DNA of 64,000 nucleotides from Lepturacanthus savala. Lineage: Eukaryota; Chordata; Actinopteri; Scombriformes; Trichiuridae. A program made the translations under genes and the position numbers. Location: the NCBI GenBank assembly GCA_030544235.1, contig CM060465.1, positions 27,102,988 through 27,166,987 of the forward strand. The letters are read 5' to 3'. The notes below the pieces were generated by a model. It made no database searches. It was not told the DNA's origin and saw only the letters and a list, made by a program, of their open reading frames with translations. Below are positions 35,872-48,600 of this stretch, piece by piece (the first letter of the stretch is position 1; every line of letters starts with the position of its first letter).

Positions 35872-38215
35872 ACCGACACTGGAGCTCTGCTGCAGGTTTT
35901 TACTTAAACAGACCGGTTATTCTCTATTTATTTACTGTCAAAGAACCCCGTCTGCAGAGCAACAATTTGCTAATCTGTCTTTCATTGCTTTCTGATATCC
36001 CTGCCCCATGTACATCTCTCTTCAGCTCATTGGTTCAGACTGGAGACAAACATCTTTTTTATTAGTTTGTTAGTTGTGTGAACACTTTTTAATTTGATTT
36101 GGGTTGGACTATTAGTTCATACATAAAGTATGAATATATATATCTGCTCCCCCCACCCCGCCCTTGTGTGTTAATGGGTGGTTTCTAAATATTAGAAACA
36201 CTTTTCGATGTAATATCACCACAACTACAATCTCAACAATACATGTGAAATACAAATATCAATTTTCTGACAATGTCAACAAAACTTAAAAATGTATAAG
36301 CTTTGCAAAAGTAGAATTTATGTTCCTAATAAAGTGAGTGTATATTATTTGACCAATTTTCAAGGAACGTGTGTTAACCTGGTGCTTATCAAATCTTTGT
36401 TTTAAATATTCCTATTATACCGTGCTTCAGTGTTGTTATTTTGATGTAAGGCATTTCAAGTTGTATGTATGAAAGATGCTATTCAAATGAAGTTATTATC
36501 ATATCATAAATACATCTTCACGATATGGAAATCAAAACCTTTCCAAAGCAGCAAATCGTCAACTCAAACACAGATCAGTTACGAGCAGCCAGCCGCTTAT
36601 ATCACAGCTGCAGAAAAGGGAGAATAAATGAATTAACTGATGAATAAAAATGAACCGGGAGATTTTTGAATGTTATCAAACTGTAATATAAACATGAAAC
36701 AACACAATGCATAAATCAGAGTTAGATGATCTGCGCACACATGATTATTAAAAAAATGCTGCTTATTTATTTTTTTTCTAAATATAAAACACTGTCATTT
36801 TAAAAAGAAAGCAGTGCATTTGTTGGGGACTAATTTCAGGGGCGGGTGAATCCACATTTGGTGCTCTAGTGAGTATTCCTGGCAGCAGGACAGGGCGAGT
36901 ATGCGTGCGGGATTGAGTCAAAATAAACTGCAGTGTGTGTATTCATGGTAATGAAGGAACATGTCACCCACTTGCAGCAGTGTAACATATTTATGTGTTT
37001 TTACAATTTTATGAGTAAGAACACCATTTTTATTTTTTGGCACAGAAGAATTAGATGCAGTATATCACAGACAATACTTAAGTAGACCAGGGCTGTTTCC
37101 AAATTACGATGTACCATAATGTCCCCCAAAGGTTTTTAAGGGATGCTTAACAAAGGAAGACTCGCCAGCTACAACAGACTCTAACTTAGTAGCTGCTTTA
37201 AGGGAGGGTTAATGTTAAATTACCTTAATCCATTTAAGTCCAGATTTTTTTTCATGCATATAATTACATCAGTTGAGCCACTAACAATCATGTTATGCAT
37301 TTATTTAGCAGAAAATAGCATTTTAATGGATATTATAGTTGCCATTTGCACAAATATGCCTATAAACAAAAAACTATCTCATGTACAAAATTCTTTTGGG
37401 GGGATTATTCTAGATACTCGAATAATTAGACATATGCTTGTCAAGGTTGAAAATCATAATAATCTAAATAGAATTACCTCTTTCTGGGAGGGTTTGTTCA
37501 TGTTCTCGGAAGGAAGGAGCAGGAAGTTAATGACGTCATATGACAGGAAGAACTTGGAAACTTAATTTCTTTTTTGCTTAAAAAATGACAGTCATAGACT
37601 TAAAGGCTCATAGGCTTCAATTGGTTAAGGTAAATCATAACACGGAGCTAAAGAGCTGAAGAATATCAATCGGTGGCAGGTGAATGGATTGTCTCACTTG
37701 CTTTTGAATGAAGTTTTAATATAACAAGTCACCATCATCATTTCTATCAATCTGATATTGCAGCAGAAGCAATTTGTGTAATAAGGCTGAAACTGACAGA
37801 ATGAGTGGTGTATCACTAAGGGAGGATTTCCATAAACCATAGGCTAGGAGAGGATCAGTCACACCTTGGCGGATCAGGGAAACGCAGCTCAGTTCTTTGT
37901 TTGTTCGGCTCTGCACACGAGATTTGTTGTCAATATATCGCCATCCCTGTCTTTATCTATTACAGCAGCAAAGTATAAGGCTATGTGTTATTTGCACTTG
38001 TGGGTTTGGGTTTCTAACAGACCGGTTGTCATGGTAACAAGCCACTGTAAATGCCTGCTTTTACAGACCAAGAGGCAGGTCAGTTTTCTGTATCGTAGTG
38101 ATTTATCTTGTAAAATATCTACAATCCTCAGTGGCTTTGCTCCGCTGATGAAGGATGGGGCCACGTAGAGGACAAACAGAGCAGCCAGAGGCTTTAATTC
38201 ATCCCCTATCCACAC

Positions 38216-38218
<3 letters not shown>

Positions 38219-38269
<51 letters not shown>
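38219..38269 (+). repeat. (CT)n microsatellite
   Basis: 51 bp of uninterrupted CT, then a g and a further impure CT/TTCT tract to about 38340. Reading frames through it are artefacts. Confidence 0.95.
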
Positions 38270-38272
<3 letters not shown>

Positions 38273-41200
38273 CTCTCTCTATCTATTTCTCTTTCTATCT
38301 TTTTCTCTCTGTATTCCCCTCTTTTTCCATCTCTCATCTTCTCATCTCTCCAGTGAATAGGACTATATATCTGTTTTATACTGTGGCCTTGTGTCTGCTC
38401 TGTGGGCAGTGTGTGTATCTGTGGTCTTTGCATGCGTGTATGTGTGCGTGTACATGCTACATCCTGTTTGTTGTTGCAGTAATAGGAATACATTCTAAAA
38501 ACATCCTAAACAACGTTGTTCCTTGTCTGTGTCTGTGTCTGTGTATATATAAACAGTGTGTGTGTGTTATTTCTCGTGGCCTCAAGTAGTAAAGTTTGAT
38601 TCTTGGTAGACTGGTCGCCAACAACTGGAACTTAATGTCCCTGAAATCAAATAATTATTGGTGGATTTATGTGGGAACCACAGTGACTATAAATGTGACA
38701 ACGAATTCTTGGACTAACAATCTCCTGTCCTTTTTAAGGCGACACATTCTGTGCATTGCCAGCTCTATATTTAAATTCTGGGGATCTACTGGCAGAGCTT
38801 TCCCACTCTTTTCTAATTTGTCATTTTCAGAAATCTTCCTCCTGCTTTGGAGGATATGTAAACAAACTATGTCTGCCCGATTTCACTTCTGTCTCTTGTA
38901 CAATTTTTAAATCGAATAAGTCAAAAAAAAGCATCCACTTTATTCTAACTCTTTGCCTTTTCTGACTACGGGCAACACTTAATATTCACAATAATGACCT
39001 TTCATCTTCTCTGCGATCATCCTGCTGATGCGGTTGCTAGGAGACGCAATGCAGCAGTGTGTGTAGTATACTTCCAGACTAAGATGTGAAGTGACAGGTG
39101 TGGATGCTCTCACCATGCTGAGCTGTTGGTGTTGTCAGTCTGGCTCTGTCTCAGCTCTAATTCTTGTGTATTTATTGGTGGAAGCAGCTGCACTGAGCAG
39201 CTGTTATTAGAAGGCTTTTAGATTCAAAGCCACAGTGTTTAGTCACGTACACAAGTTTAGTCACTGGACATGTTAAAAGCTCGAAGGTGTTTGATCAGCC
39301 GGCGCTTTGCCTCAGTGGCCTGGACAGGAGGAAATTGCGAGCTCCTTTTGATTTCCTCCTTTCAACGTGATGCTAGTGATTTAAGTGATGTAACATCACA
39401 GATTTAAATTCCATCTGTATTTGAAGTAACCTTTTCCAGAAAATCCACTCCTCAATGTTAAAAGCTTGGGGAGGCGTTCAGCTGTGGCTCTTTTTCTTTA
39501 ATGGGGAAAACTTCCTTAAATGTCTGCATGAAATTAGGCCACCCACTGTAATTGGCGGATTAATTAGGAGATGGAGGAGTAGAGCGACACAGCCATGTTA
39601 GGCACACGCTTGGCAGTTCAAATTTGAAGTCATTAATGATGCAATGGTGCAGATGAACACTGGTTTGATGAGGGCATTTGAGAAAAGTTTCTCCCCAGGA
39701 GGGCTGCGGGTGCCAGCAGGCGACAAAATCGACCAACGGGGAAGCATGGTGGCAAATAAAGAGACCGGAGCAATGATGTGGTCCCACCTACCTGTCTGCT
39801 GGTAAATGTCAGGGAACTTCTTTACTGTTCAAAGAAATCATCCTTCCTTCACAAGACCTGGGCACAAACCCCCACTGTGCCCCCTTTTTCCATCTGCCTA
39901 AAGGGCAGACCAGCAGCTGGAAGAGCTGGACAGAAATCTGAAAGCAAACGTTTAAGGGCTTAAGCTGGAATGCAGGAAATCCGTGCAAGCAACAATAAAT
40001 CTAAGTGCAAGAGTACAGTTTGAACAGAACCAGAACAAATCTCAGCACGGGAGGAGCATTATTTAAGTGTGAGGACAGAATTTTAGGGGGGAAAAAATGA
40101 CAAAATCTTAACATGAAATTAGTAAATTACACTGTTAAATAAGGATATGGGAGAAAAAAAACATATTTTACATATATTCATAATTACCAGAGGTGTAGAG
40201 GTGCGTATATGCAGGTATCCTGCATGTACCCACCTCTAGGCAGCCTAATATCTACCTAAAAATATCCACAGATAGGTATCAGTGCACATACTGCAGAGTT
40301 GGGCTGCAGCCAAATCATCTCTCAGTCTTTCATGTAATCTGCGGCGATAACATCACACAGACTTTTGTTCTCTGACTTTAGTCTTTAAGGCAGAGCTTCC
40401 TCCCAGACAACAGAAGTAAAACTGCACTAAATCTGCAGAGAAGTGCTGTCGTAACTCTGAAAAACTCAGGAAACGAATGTCCCAGAGTTTTATAACCCCT
40501 ATAACCCATCAGCTTCGTGGGGAGATGGAATAGCTAGTAATGTGCTCATCAGGCGCATAGGAATACAAATACTGAGTGAACATATCGGGAGACATTCAAA
40601 CTTGTTTTTTTTTTTTTTTTCTCAAAAACGAGGAAAAAAAAACCTAACAGACAATGACATTGACAGCAGTTAGGTCGTAGGGAGGGAAGGGAGTGTGTTG
40701 ATCAGTATTACGTTTTTATTGAAGTTAGAGAAGCGATGCTGGCATATAAAAAAACTCAATTACAAGTAACTGCAGTGTAAAGGTCACATTGGCTTAGTAA
40801 ACACACATACATACTAGCCTATAGCCCAATAAACTTAACACTTACAGCATAACAAATAAAAGTCAGTGTGCGCTCAGGACAAAAAAGGCCCCCTGAGTGT
40901 TAACCGTATTATCTATTATTGGATTCTCATTACTGATGCATTAAAGTGCAAGCAGCATTTTGCTGATCACTCCGATGAGGGGCTACACGCTGTCTGCAAA
41001 TAATAATAGCCCTGAACTACTATGTGGGGTTGTGAAAGCAGTAAAATGGTGTAAAATACACAACCTTCCTTTCTTGGTTTTGGAATTTCTCCCAGTAGCA
41101 CACAGTGAAAACGTTTGACTTTCTCTACCATGTAAAGTGGCAGATTCCCGCTGCAGCCGAGGCACATCTTTCAGACTGAGTTACATTATTGTCCAGTCCC

Positions 41201-42125
41201 CACAAATGACAGAAGATAAAAAAAAAAAAATATTGGTGTTCGCTGTTGCGTTCATTCAACCAGTCACATGTAGAAATATGTCAGAGTGAATGTTCACATC
41301 ATTCATCTTGTCACATCAACTTGAAATGATCCCTGAATGCCTGAAGATAATATGAAATATGTCAGAAATATGAAAACTGTCCCAAACTGTAATTTGTGGA
41401 TAATAAATCACAGAATATCACATTTGTGTTGATCTGTCCCACTCTTCAGTGACTGCCGTTTGCCCTCGGCCCCGCCTCTGTCCGTCCCTTAAAGCTGCTC
41501 ACTGTAAGCCTGGAGAGAGGCCGCTTTTCTTCCTATTATTTTATTTTCGAAATCTCCCTAATCTGCCTCACAATGTCCCAGCTGTGAAAGAAGGGCAGCA
41601 GGGTGACAGTGACAGTGCATTACTTGCTAATCATGTCCCGTTACGTAATTATCCCTCGATTTACTGCCAGGATCGCTCCCTCATTAAATGCCATGAATCA
41701 GAGCCTGTGTGCTGATAAAACATCCCATTAGCCATGTTAGGATATTAACACACAAGTGCGGTGGAAACGATGCAGATTATTCTTTTTCTCTGGCGTGATT
41801 GTAGAGTAGCCTGCAGGGAGGTTGCCTGAGGTTACGAGAAATGTGCCGGTACAATGGAAGAGGAACACGTTCATATTAAGTAATTTTAAATAATCTTTTC
41901 TGCAATAACATGTTACTGATTTACTTAACGTTTCATTTTGATTTTCTTCTTTTTTTTATTTTAAGACTGGCCTCGCAAAAGAATATGTCTCCTAAAAACA
42001 TGTTGTTACAGATAGGACAGTTTAAAGTGTGTGTGTGTTTTGTTCATCTAACTTTAATGGTACAATAGATAAGAATCGGCCACCTGCTCCAAATAAATAA
42101 GTGTGTGCATTTGTTGTAATGATTT

Positions 42126-42191
42126 CCAAAGTTTTATTGTCATTCCAACACAATTTAGCGTCATTGTCTTGGAATGATAATAAAACTTTGG
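42126..42191. ncRNA. Precursor-microRNA-like hairpin (or MITE fold)
   Basis: Arms of 29 nt (42126-42154 and 42163-42191) pair at 27 of 29 positions around the 8-nt loop ttagcgtc. The outer part is ccaaagttttatt against aataaaactttgg. Size (66 nt), arm length and the near-perfect stem are compatible with a pre-miRNA. Such near-identical arms also fit a recently formed palindromic transposon remnant. I do not recognise the arm sequence as a known miRNA family. Confidence 0.35.
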
Positions 42192-42199
42192 CGGCTAAA

Positions 42200-43588
42200 A
42201 TCCATCTGGAACTCTCTGAGGAAGCTTTTTTCTCAGAATCAGAGCTACAAGCTTCATGATTTATTTTTCTAAATGCTATTTGACAGGAATATTGTGATAG
42301 TGAGAAAAGACTAAAGACTTTAAGATTCATACACATAATTCTCACCTCTGCTGTTTTTTGCCATCTGAAACGTCCTGATGAAGATCTGGCAGTGAAATGT
42401 CAAAGAAACAAAAGACAGCAGAGGTAAATTAACTGTGGAGGAATCGTCTATTTTCTCTAGATGACTGATGGAATCTTAATTTGTACAGAGCAACATTTTG
42501 AGCACACAGAGGGATGTGCGGCCTATATTTTTCACACCAGTCAAACTTAATGCTTTTTTTTATTAATCTTATTTTGCTGCCTGAGCTATCAGGATTTTAC
42601 CTTTTCACTTCATTCCTCATTTCTGTTCTTGCACATTATTTAATTTCAGAAAAAAGGGCAGATATTACAAAGAAGACAAAATGTTGTACTTTTTATCTGC
42701 CTTAAACTTATTTCAAGCCTGAAATACTATTGCAGATACAGTTAACGCCTTATCAAGTATGTTTCGGTAGTGTAGAATAACCTTTCCAAATATACCAAGT
42801 CATTAAAATGATTTCCACTTTAACTTCATCCAGGATCTAAATATTTCATCCACTATTGCTTTTTTATTGCAAAGCAAGAAGGTTTGAAGTCAGTTTGTGA
42901 TCATATTTATTTTGACTGTACAAAGATAACTAAAAGATGAACACATTTCTTTATGATTTCTGATGCCGCAGGCATAAGATTATTGAAAATTTCTCACCTT
43001 TTTCCATTATCTATCTATAAAGCAAGGAGTGACTGTGTGTCTGTGTCTCACATCTCTCTGACTGTTTGTCAGATCAACCTCAGCTTTTGGATATAGCTTG
43101 TGCGTGGAACAATGGTGTGTATCCTTTTTTAAGACATTTTTTGGATGGATATTAAAAACATCATTATTATCATTAAAGCACTGGCCTCATAAGCAGCAGA
43201 CCTGGGTTCAACATTCATTTGCTGCAAGTCTCGCCCATTAGTACCTGCCTGGCTACTCTATAATAAAAGCATCAAATCCCATAGACTTAAGTATTACAGT
43301 ACTGTCCTGCAGCAATGTATCCTTCTACAATGTAAAGCTCTGTATCACATCGCTCCGCTTCACGTTGCTTCCCAGCACTTCCCTTACAATTCAAATGTCC
43401 ATTGTCCTGTTTCTTCCTGCACCAATTGTGCAGCCAATGTAATGAAAGTATTGTAACGTCTCTCAAAAACTAAACGCCAAGACGTTAGTCGGTTTAGCTG
43501 CTACGTTTTTCCTCACGCTAACACAAGTCTTACTCCAAGATGCATTCACACACACTCAGGAATTCCCAACGCTATCACTTAACAGAAC
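42200..43588. other. Intronic stretch with a decayed dispersed repeat
   Basis: The interval 43005-43240 has a repeat-like order (ttatctatctataaagcaag, gactgtttgtcagatcaacc, tagcttgtgcgtggaac). It ends in a tRNA-like agcactggcctcataagcag ... acctgggttcaac segment (43176-43216), whose B box has two mismatches. Nothing coding. Confidence 0.4.
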
Positions 43589-43946
43589 AGTCAGTCATTT
43601 TCTGTACCTGCTTATTCCTCATTAGGGTCTGCTGGAGCCTATCCCAGCGCGTTACGGCGAGAGGCAGGGATACACCCCAGATGGTCGCCAGCCAATCATG
43701 GGGCACACACACCATTCACTCACACACTCACACCTATGGGCAATTTAGAGTCGCCAATTAACCTCAGCATGTTTTTGGACTGTGGAAGGAAGCCGGAGTA
43801 CCTGGTGAAAACCCACACAGACACGGGGAGAACATGCAAACTCCACACAGAAAGGTCCCAGACCCAGGACCAAGGAGGTCTTGAACCTGCGACCTTCTTT
43901 CTGTGAGGCAACAGCGCTAACTCCTGCGCCCACCAACCCCTCCCCT
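43589..43946 (-). mobile_element. V-SINE-like retroposon, second copy
   Basis: Same orientation and order as the element at 6680-7034. The tail agtcagtcattttctgtacc is on the left, and the core runs through ggcagggatacaccccagat and catgtttttggactgtg. The B box complement ggtcttgaacc is intact, then gctaactcctgcgcc at the head. It has a caca insertion and other differences from copy 1. The flanking cagaac (43583-43588 and 43949-43954) might be a short target duplication but could be chance. Confidence 0.8.
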
Positions 43947-44984
43947 ACCAGAACGGAAAACTCATTTATTTATAAAAAACATATAACAGCAACATGCCCG
44001 AAGTAAAAGTATGAAGTAAGAGATTTATCATAAGCCTGGTTTTACTTGGTCTATTAACATAACAATCAAACATACCCTCATTTGGCCAAACATGAAAAAT
44101 GTACTTAAGCCACTTTTCTATGGGAATACATACTTCTTACAGGCACCACACGACTACATATAATAAAGAAACACTACTCCCTCCAAAGCAATGCAAGTAC
44201 ATATAGATAAAATTGTTCTCTGCACAAAATTTACTGATCTACTGAATCTTTCTCACTTATTTGGAAGAAAAAATCAATAAAAAAATGTACTGTATGGAAA
44301 CTCTCTCAGCTGAGATTGAAAGATTTGATGGAACAAAAGCTGACAAAAAATTGATGGAAACAAATTGTTCCAATACATTGAGATTGCAAGACCTGCATCT
44401 TCTTTTGTAGTTTTAGCTCAGCAACAAATCAGCATTCAGATGACACTTATTGTTCCCTACAGTACCTCCACTCCAGAAGACAACAACTAGTAATGAAATG
44501 GGCCACAGTTAGCTGTCACTCTTTTCATTATGTGATCTAGTGTTGCCCTCTGGAGAATAAACACACACACACTGGGTGATGTTTTCTTCTGCTGATTTCT
44601 AGGAAATTTCCTCCAAATTTCTGAATTTATGCCACATTTTGACAGAAACATAACTTGTTATGTGTCAGCAGCATCCTGCAGCTCTTCCTCCAATATGACT
44701 TAGACAGGTTATTCTCATCCACACACTAACCATTAGATATTAGGTACTGGTGCTGCTGAACTCATTCCTGCTGTTCAGGCATCTGGACTAAATTGTTTCC
44801 TGCAGGGGCCAGATTAGAACTTGCATCCCCTCTTCTTCCTGTCCACAGAGCATCAATTCAGTCTAATGTCCTCCAGCAGGGAAGTTAACTGGACCACCCA
44901 GCTACCTCCACTGCACAGTCAGTGAATTTTCACAACTCCCAACATAAGTGAACACACGCACACACACACATTCATCTTTACTTC

Positions 44985-45120
44985 TGCTAAGGAGGTTATG
45001 TTTTTAGCCACCGTTTGTTTGCCTGATTCTTAGCAAAATACCTGAAAAGGTTTTGGTCGGATTTTCGTCAAGTATGTTGGGAATGGTATCTTGAAAAGAT
45101 GATTAAATTTTGGTTATGTC
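44985..45120 (+). repeat. Fragment of a common fish dispersed repeat
   Basis: Ordered words ctaaggaggttatgttttta, gtttgtttgcctgattctta, gttgggaatggtatcttgaa and gattaaattttggtta match a widespread fish repeat known to me from other loci. The class is uncertain. Confidence 0.55.
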
Positions 45121-45275
45121 TTTCTTTTCTAGTTTTGGTTGTTTCCATTCAGCTGATTGAAGAAAATAAGCCTACAACTGACATACAGCTGCTAACATTT
45201 TGTAATTAACGTAAAAGAAGGACAGCTGAAGCTAAATGTTTTATGATAAATTAAATTATCCGATTGAACTTTTGA

Positions 45276-45690
45276 CTAGATGAGGACATAAACGTGAAAC
45301 AAAGGTTCAAGAGGAGTTGGAGGCCATCAGTTGCTCTGCTGATGAAGTGGTGGAGGACAGTGAGGAGATCTTCACTGAGCTAATCCATCTCATCCAGAAA
45401 AGAAGCTCTGACACGAAGCAGCAGATCATATCCAAGCAGGAAAATTGAAGTGAGTCGAGTCAAAGATCATCAGGAGAAGCTGCAGCAGCAGGTCAATGAG
45501 CTGAAGAGGAAAGACGCTGAACGGAAAACAGCTGTCAAATCCGTGTATCTGTAGACTGGTCCAGCATCAATTTCAGTCCCCTGCGCTACTTTGAAAACGT
45601 AGCAGCAGCAGCTGTGTCTGGGGCTTTAGAGATAAACTACAGGACGTCCTGAGGGACAAACAGACAAACATCTCACTGACAGTGACTGAT
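45276..45690 (+). pseudogene. TRIM / finTRIM-like coiled-coil pseudogene fragment
   Basis: Three consecutive pieces in shifting frames match the coiled-coil region of fish TRIM (finTRIM-type) ubiquitin ligases. EELEAISCSADEVVEDSEE then IFTELIHLIQKRSSDTKQQ runs from 45311 to an in-frame tga at 45446. After a one-base shift comes VKDHQEKLQQQVNELKRKD. Then, in two further frames, SINFSPLRYFENV and LQDVLRDKQTNISLTVTD. Just upstream, DINVKQ fits the same domain but is out of frame. No RING, B-box or B30.2 segment was found on either side, so this is an isolated remnant. FinTRIMs are expanded teleost families linked to antiviral immunity. With at least three frameshifts and several stops, this copy cannot make a protein. 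I could not tell a retrocopy from a fragment of a decayed gene. Confidence 0.85.
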
Positions 45691-45699
45691 GTGGACGTC

Positions 45700-48600
45700 T
45701 GGTTTCTTAAAATGTTGAAATTTTGCTTCAACAGTACCCTACATCCCATCTCACACCACCTGTCCTTCAGAATATGAGTGGTGCTGGATCACAGAGTGGC
45801 TATTCTGTCCTGCAGCATCTCTGAAACCATGACTCTTCTCCACAGAGTGCAGACATTGGAGTGGACATTCTGTGCTGTAATCCTGTTTTTTGTTTTCCAT
45901 TCACCCAAAAACTCATTGCTCTGGTGTTTTTTAATGGCAAAGACATATTTCACCTAAAATTGTTCACTTCACTCTCTGTCAACACTAACCAGACTTATGA
46001 CTTAATGTGTTAGTGAGAGTTATTTTATTACCCAGATAACGTTTATTTAAAGAAACACCATAAGAAACTAACAATAAATCCCAATTTTCTATTTTTGTAC
46101 CTGTAAACCACTTCATCACTGTTCAGTAAAGTCTGTTCATCATTTCCATTCAAGCACCGTCAGTCTGTCCACTGGGCAGCTCAGTATTCAGCCCTCCTGT
46201 TTCTTTTTTTCCGCAAGGCGGCTGCAGTTTGATGTTTCGCCAGTTAATGTTGACTTTGGAGCCCTCTGAACTTTTATCTCTAAACCTCCCTGACTTCTTT
46301 TTTCTTGTTTACCTCCTTCCTGAAGTCAGGTGTTCTCACTGTAAATTTTTTTCAGGCCAGAGATGGGGTGAGTTTTTCTTTCATTAACCGTTTTTGTTTG
46401 TTTTTTTTCCCCCATCATCTTGGAAGTAGTTTCTATGCTAATGAGGCCTGGGATTGGGTCGGTGTGGTATTTGAACTCGATTCCCTTTTAAAACTCTCCA
46501 AAACTCTTATTATGCTGCTCAGATGCCAGGGCAACTTGCTGGTGGCTGACATCGCCGACTGACGGGAAGGGAATGAAAGCATCGGACGTCACCATTGAAA
46601 TCGTGGCCTTTCTGCATTAAACATCAGATGTGACTTTGGTGTTGGTATGAACCTCTTCCCCTGAGGATGAACAGTGATTGGGAGAGGACTTCCATGGGAG
46701 TCTTTTTTTCTCTCCCCTACCATAAATTAACATGCCATCACATACGTGTTAATGAGTGCGGTATTTGCCTCAGAAGTTGGGATGAAAGAAATACGATGTG
46801 CAGATCCAAGCACTGATGGTTTCACATGGTTTCACATGTGACTTGGAATCATTTCAGTGGAAATATTGCTATAAAAAAACACATCCAAGAATTCATGGAT
46901 CTGTGGATAAGATTCAGCAGTTGACCTGTCACATCATATAGCCGGTGAATGTGTCAAGTTCTCTGTAAGTTAATGAAATTTTGTTTGGGGCTGAAGCAGG
47001 ATGTTAGTCAGAGGTCTTCTAAAAATGTTCTGATGACAATCCGTGGTTGTCAGATTGTAAATCGATGTGCCCTGGAAAGTCTGATCTGGAACCGATGGTG
47101 GATCTGTGAGAGTTTGCTAAGAATAGTGGTGCAGAAAAAGCCGACATGCAGAGCTTGAAGTGTTTTTTTCTAACTGACAGTTTTCTGACGGTGGTCTGTA
47201 CAGTGGCCCTGAAGCGCAAATCACAATGGCAGATCAGAAAACGCAACGAAATAGAAAACGCAAGATTTTAAGTGTCCATCGTACCTGTCATAAACCCAGT
47301 ATGGACTGACCAGTATATATTTGCCTATAGGCTATTAATGGGCTTTTTTGCCACAAACATATAACTCAGATAATGGCATTGTCCTGTTTTCACTTTTGTA
47401 CATATTAGTGATTATGATACATATGTAGCCATGACATGCAAATCCTGGCTTCTTTACTGATACATAGAATCACTCTGCACGCTCCAAATCTTGTTTAATG
47501 GCTAATCTTTTTTGATCCCATTACCTATCGAGCATATTCCAAAAAGATTTACTGTACACACTGACGAAAGAAAAGTTTTCTTTTTTAAATTTGATTTCAT
47601 TTTGACTTTATAATGTTGTCCTGCCTGATGATAATCCTGATAATGCATGCAAACTTTGGTCACGGTTGATGCTCTTTACTGAACTTCTACTCCAAAAAGG
47701 TTCTGCTGTGCACCACTATAAATACTTACTGTTTTTTTTCTTTCTTCTCTGTCACCTGCACTTCAACATTTGCAATAAAAGCATTTCCTCTTTGATATTG
47801 ATGAGCTCAAAACACACACACTCCATCCCAGAAATTTAAACTAGGCTTTACAGTCAGTCATCCTGATGTTTACTGACCACAGACCTGACCTGTAAATACC
47901 TCATCAGACTCCCTAAAAGTCAACAGAAATACAACTTGACATTTATATCTTCATTATAATTCCAGGGTTAAAGGGGGGGGGCTGTTTTCTCTGCTATAAT
48001 AACGCTCATTTAGATTCCTTGCTCATTTAAGGCCTGTTATTTATCAGCATATTTATTGTGGTTTTAGGCTTTATAGTGCATTAATAATGCCAACCATTTA
48101 TCTTCTGCTGTCATGGCAACAGCGCAACATCCAGCCCGGTTGCGCAGGAATGTTTATATTTCCTCTCAACCCACATCACGCATCTTCTAATTGTTGGGTA
48201 TAAATCTCAGCTGTAATGGCCCTGTCACAGTCGCTCTTATTAGTGTTTGCGAGGACTGGAAACAGTTAATGATGCTTTGTGTCTAAGGAGGCAATTAGTC
48301 AGCTCTAATTGGACAGAAATCTACCGCAGCGCTACTGTGGCAGCGCCGGCGTCTCTCCGGGGCCGAGCTCTCTCTCCATTAACCTGCAGCTCATTTTGAA
48401 TGCAGGAGTGTATTCTGGCAGGTTCAAGGCCACTCTGAACCGGACACTTCTCATCTATTACTGAGCAGGACGCTGCAGCAGCAATGACACCACCTCCTGA
48501 ACTCAACACGGCACCTTTTCAGGCAAACATAATTCAAGATGATGTAGATGTTGTAATGTGGTTTGATATGTAAATGCTATTTCAGCCCTTCTACATGCCA

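Larger units (their letters stand above)
33716..42125. other. Intronic stretch with unassigned sequence
   Basis: Includes a GC-rich hairpin (35828-35871), a CT microsatellite (38219-38269) with a CT/TG-rich continuation to about 38570, and two repeat-poor blocks resembling conserved non-coding DNA (39490-39790 and 41450-41800). A 126-codon open frame at 33899-34279 has no recognisable similarity, and I do not call it a gene. Confidence 0.5.

Noticed and set aside
38219..38269. Regular repeat that could be mistaken for a CRISPR array
   Set aside because: Simple CT dinucleotide run without spacers, in a vertebrate genome.
38155..38589. 144-codon serine/leucine-rich frame and its antisense
   Set aside because: It is the translation of a CT microsatellite and CT-rich flanks.
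43176..43216. tRNA-Met-like segment (ctcataa with a B-box-like gggttcaac)
   Set aside because: No acceptor-stem pairing or complete cloverleaf; B box has two mismatches. Best read as SINE-type decay.
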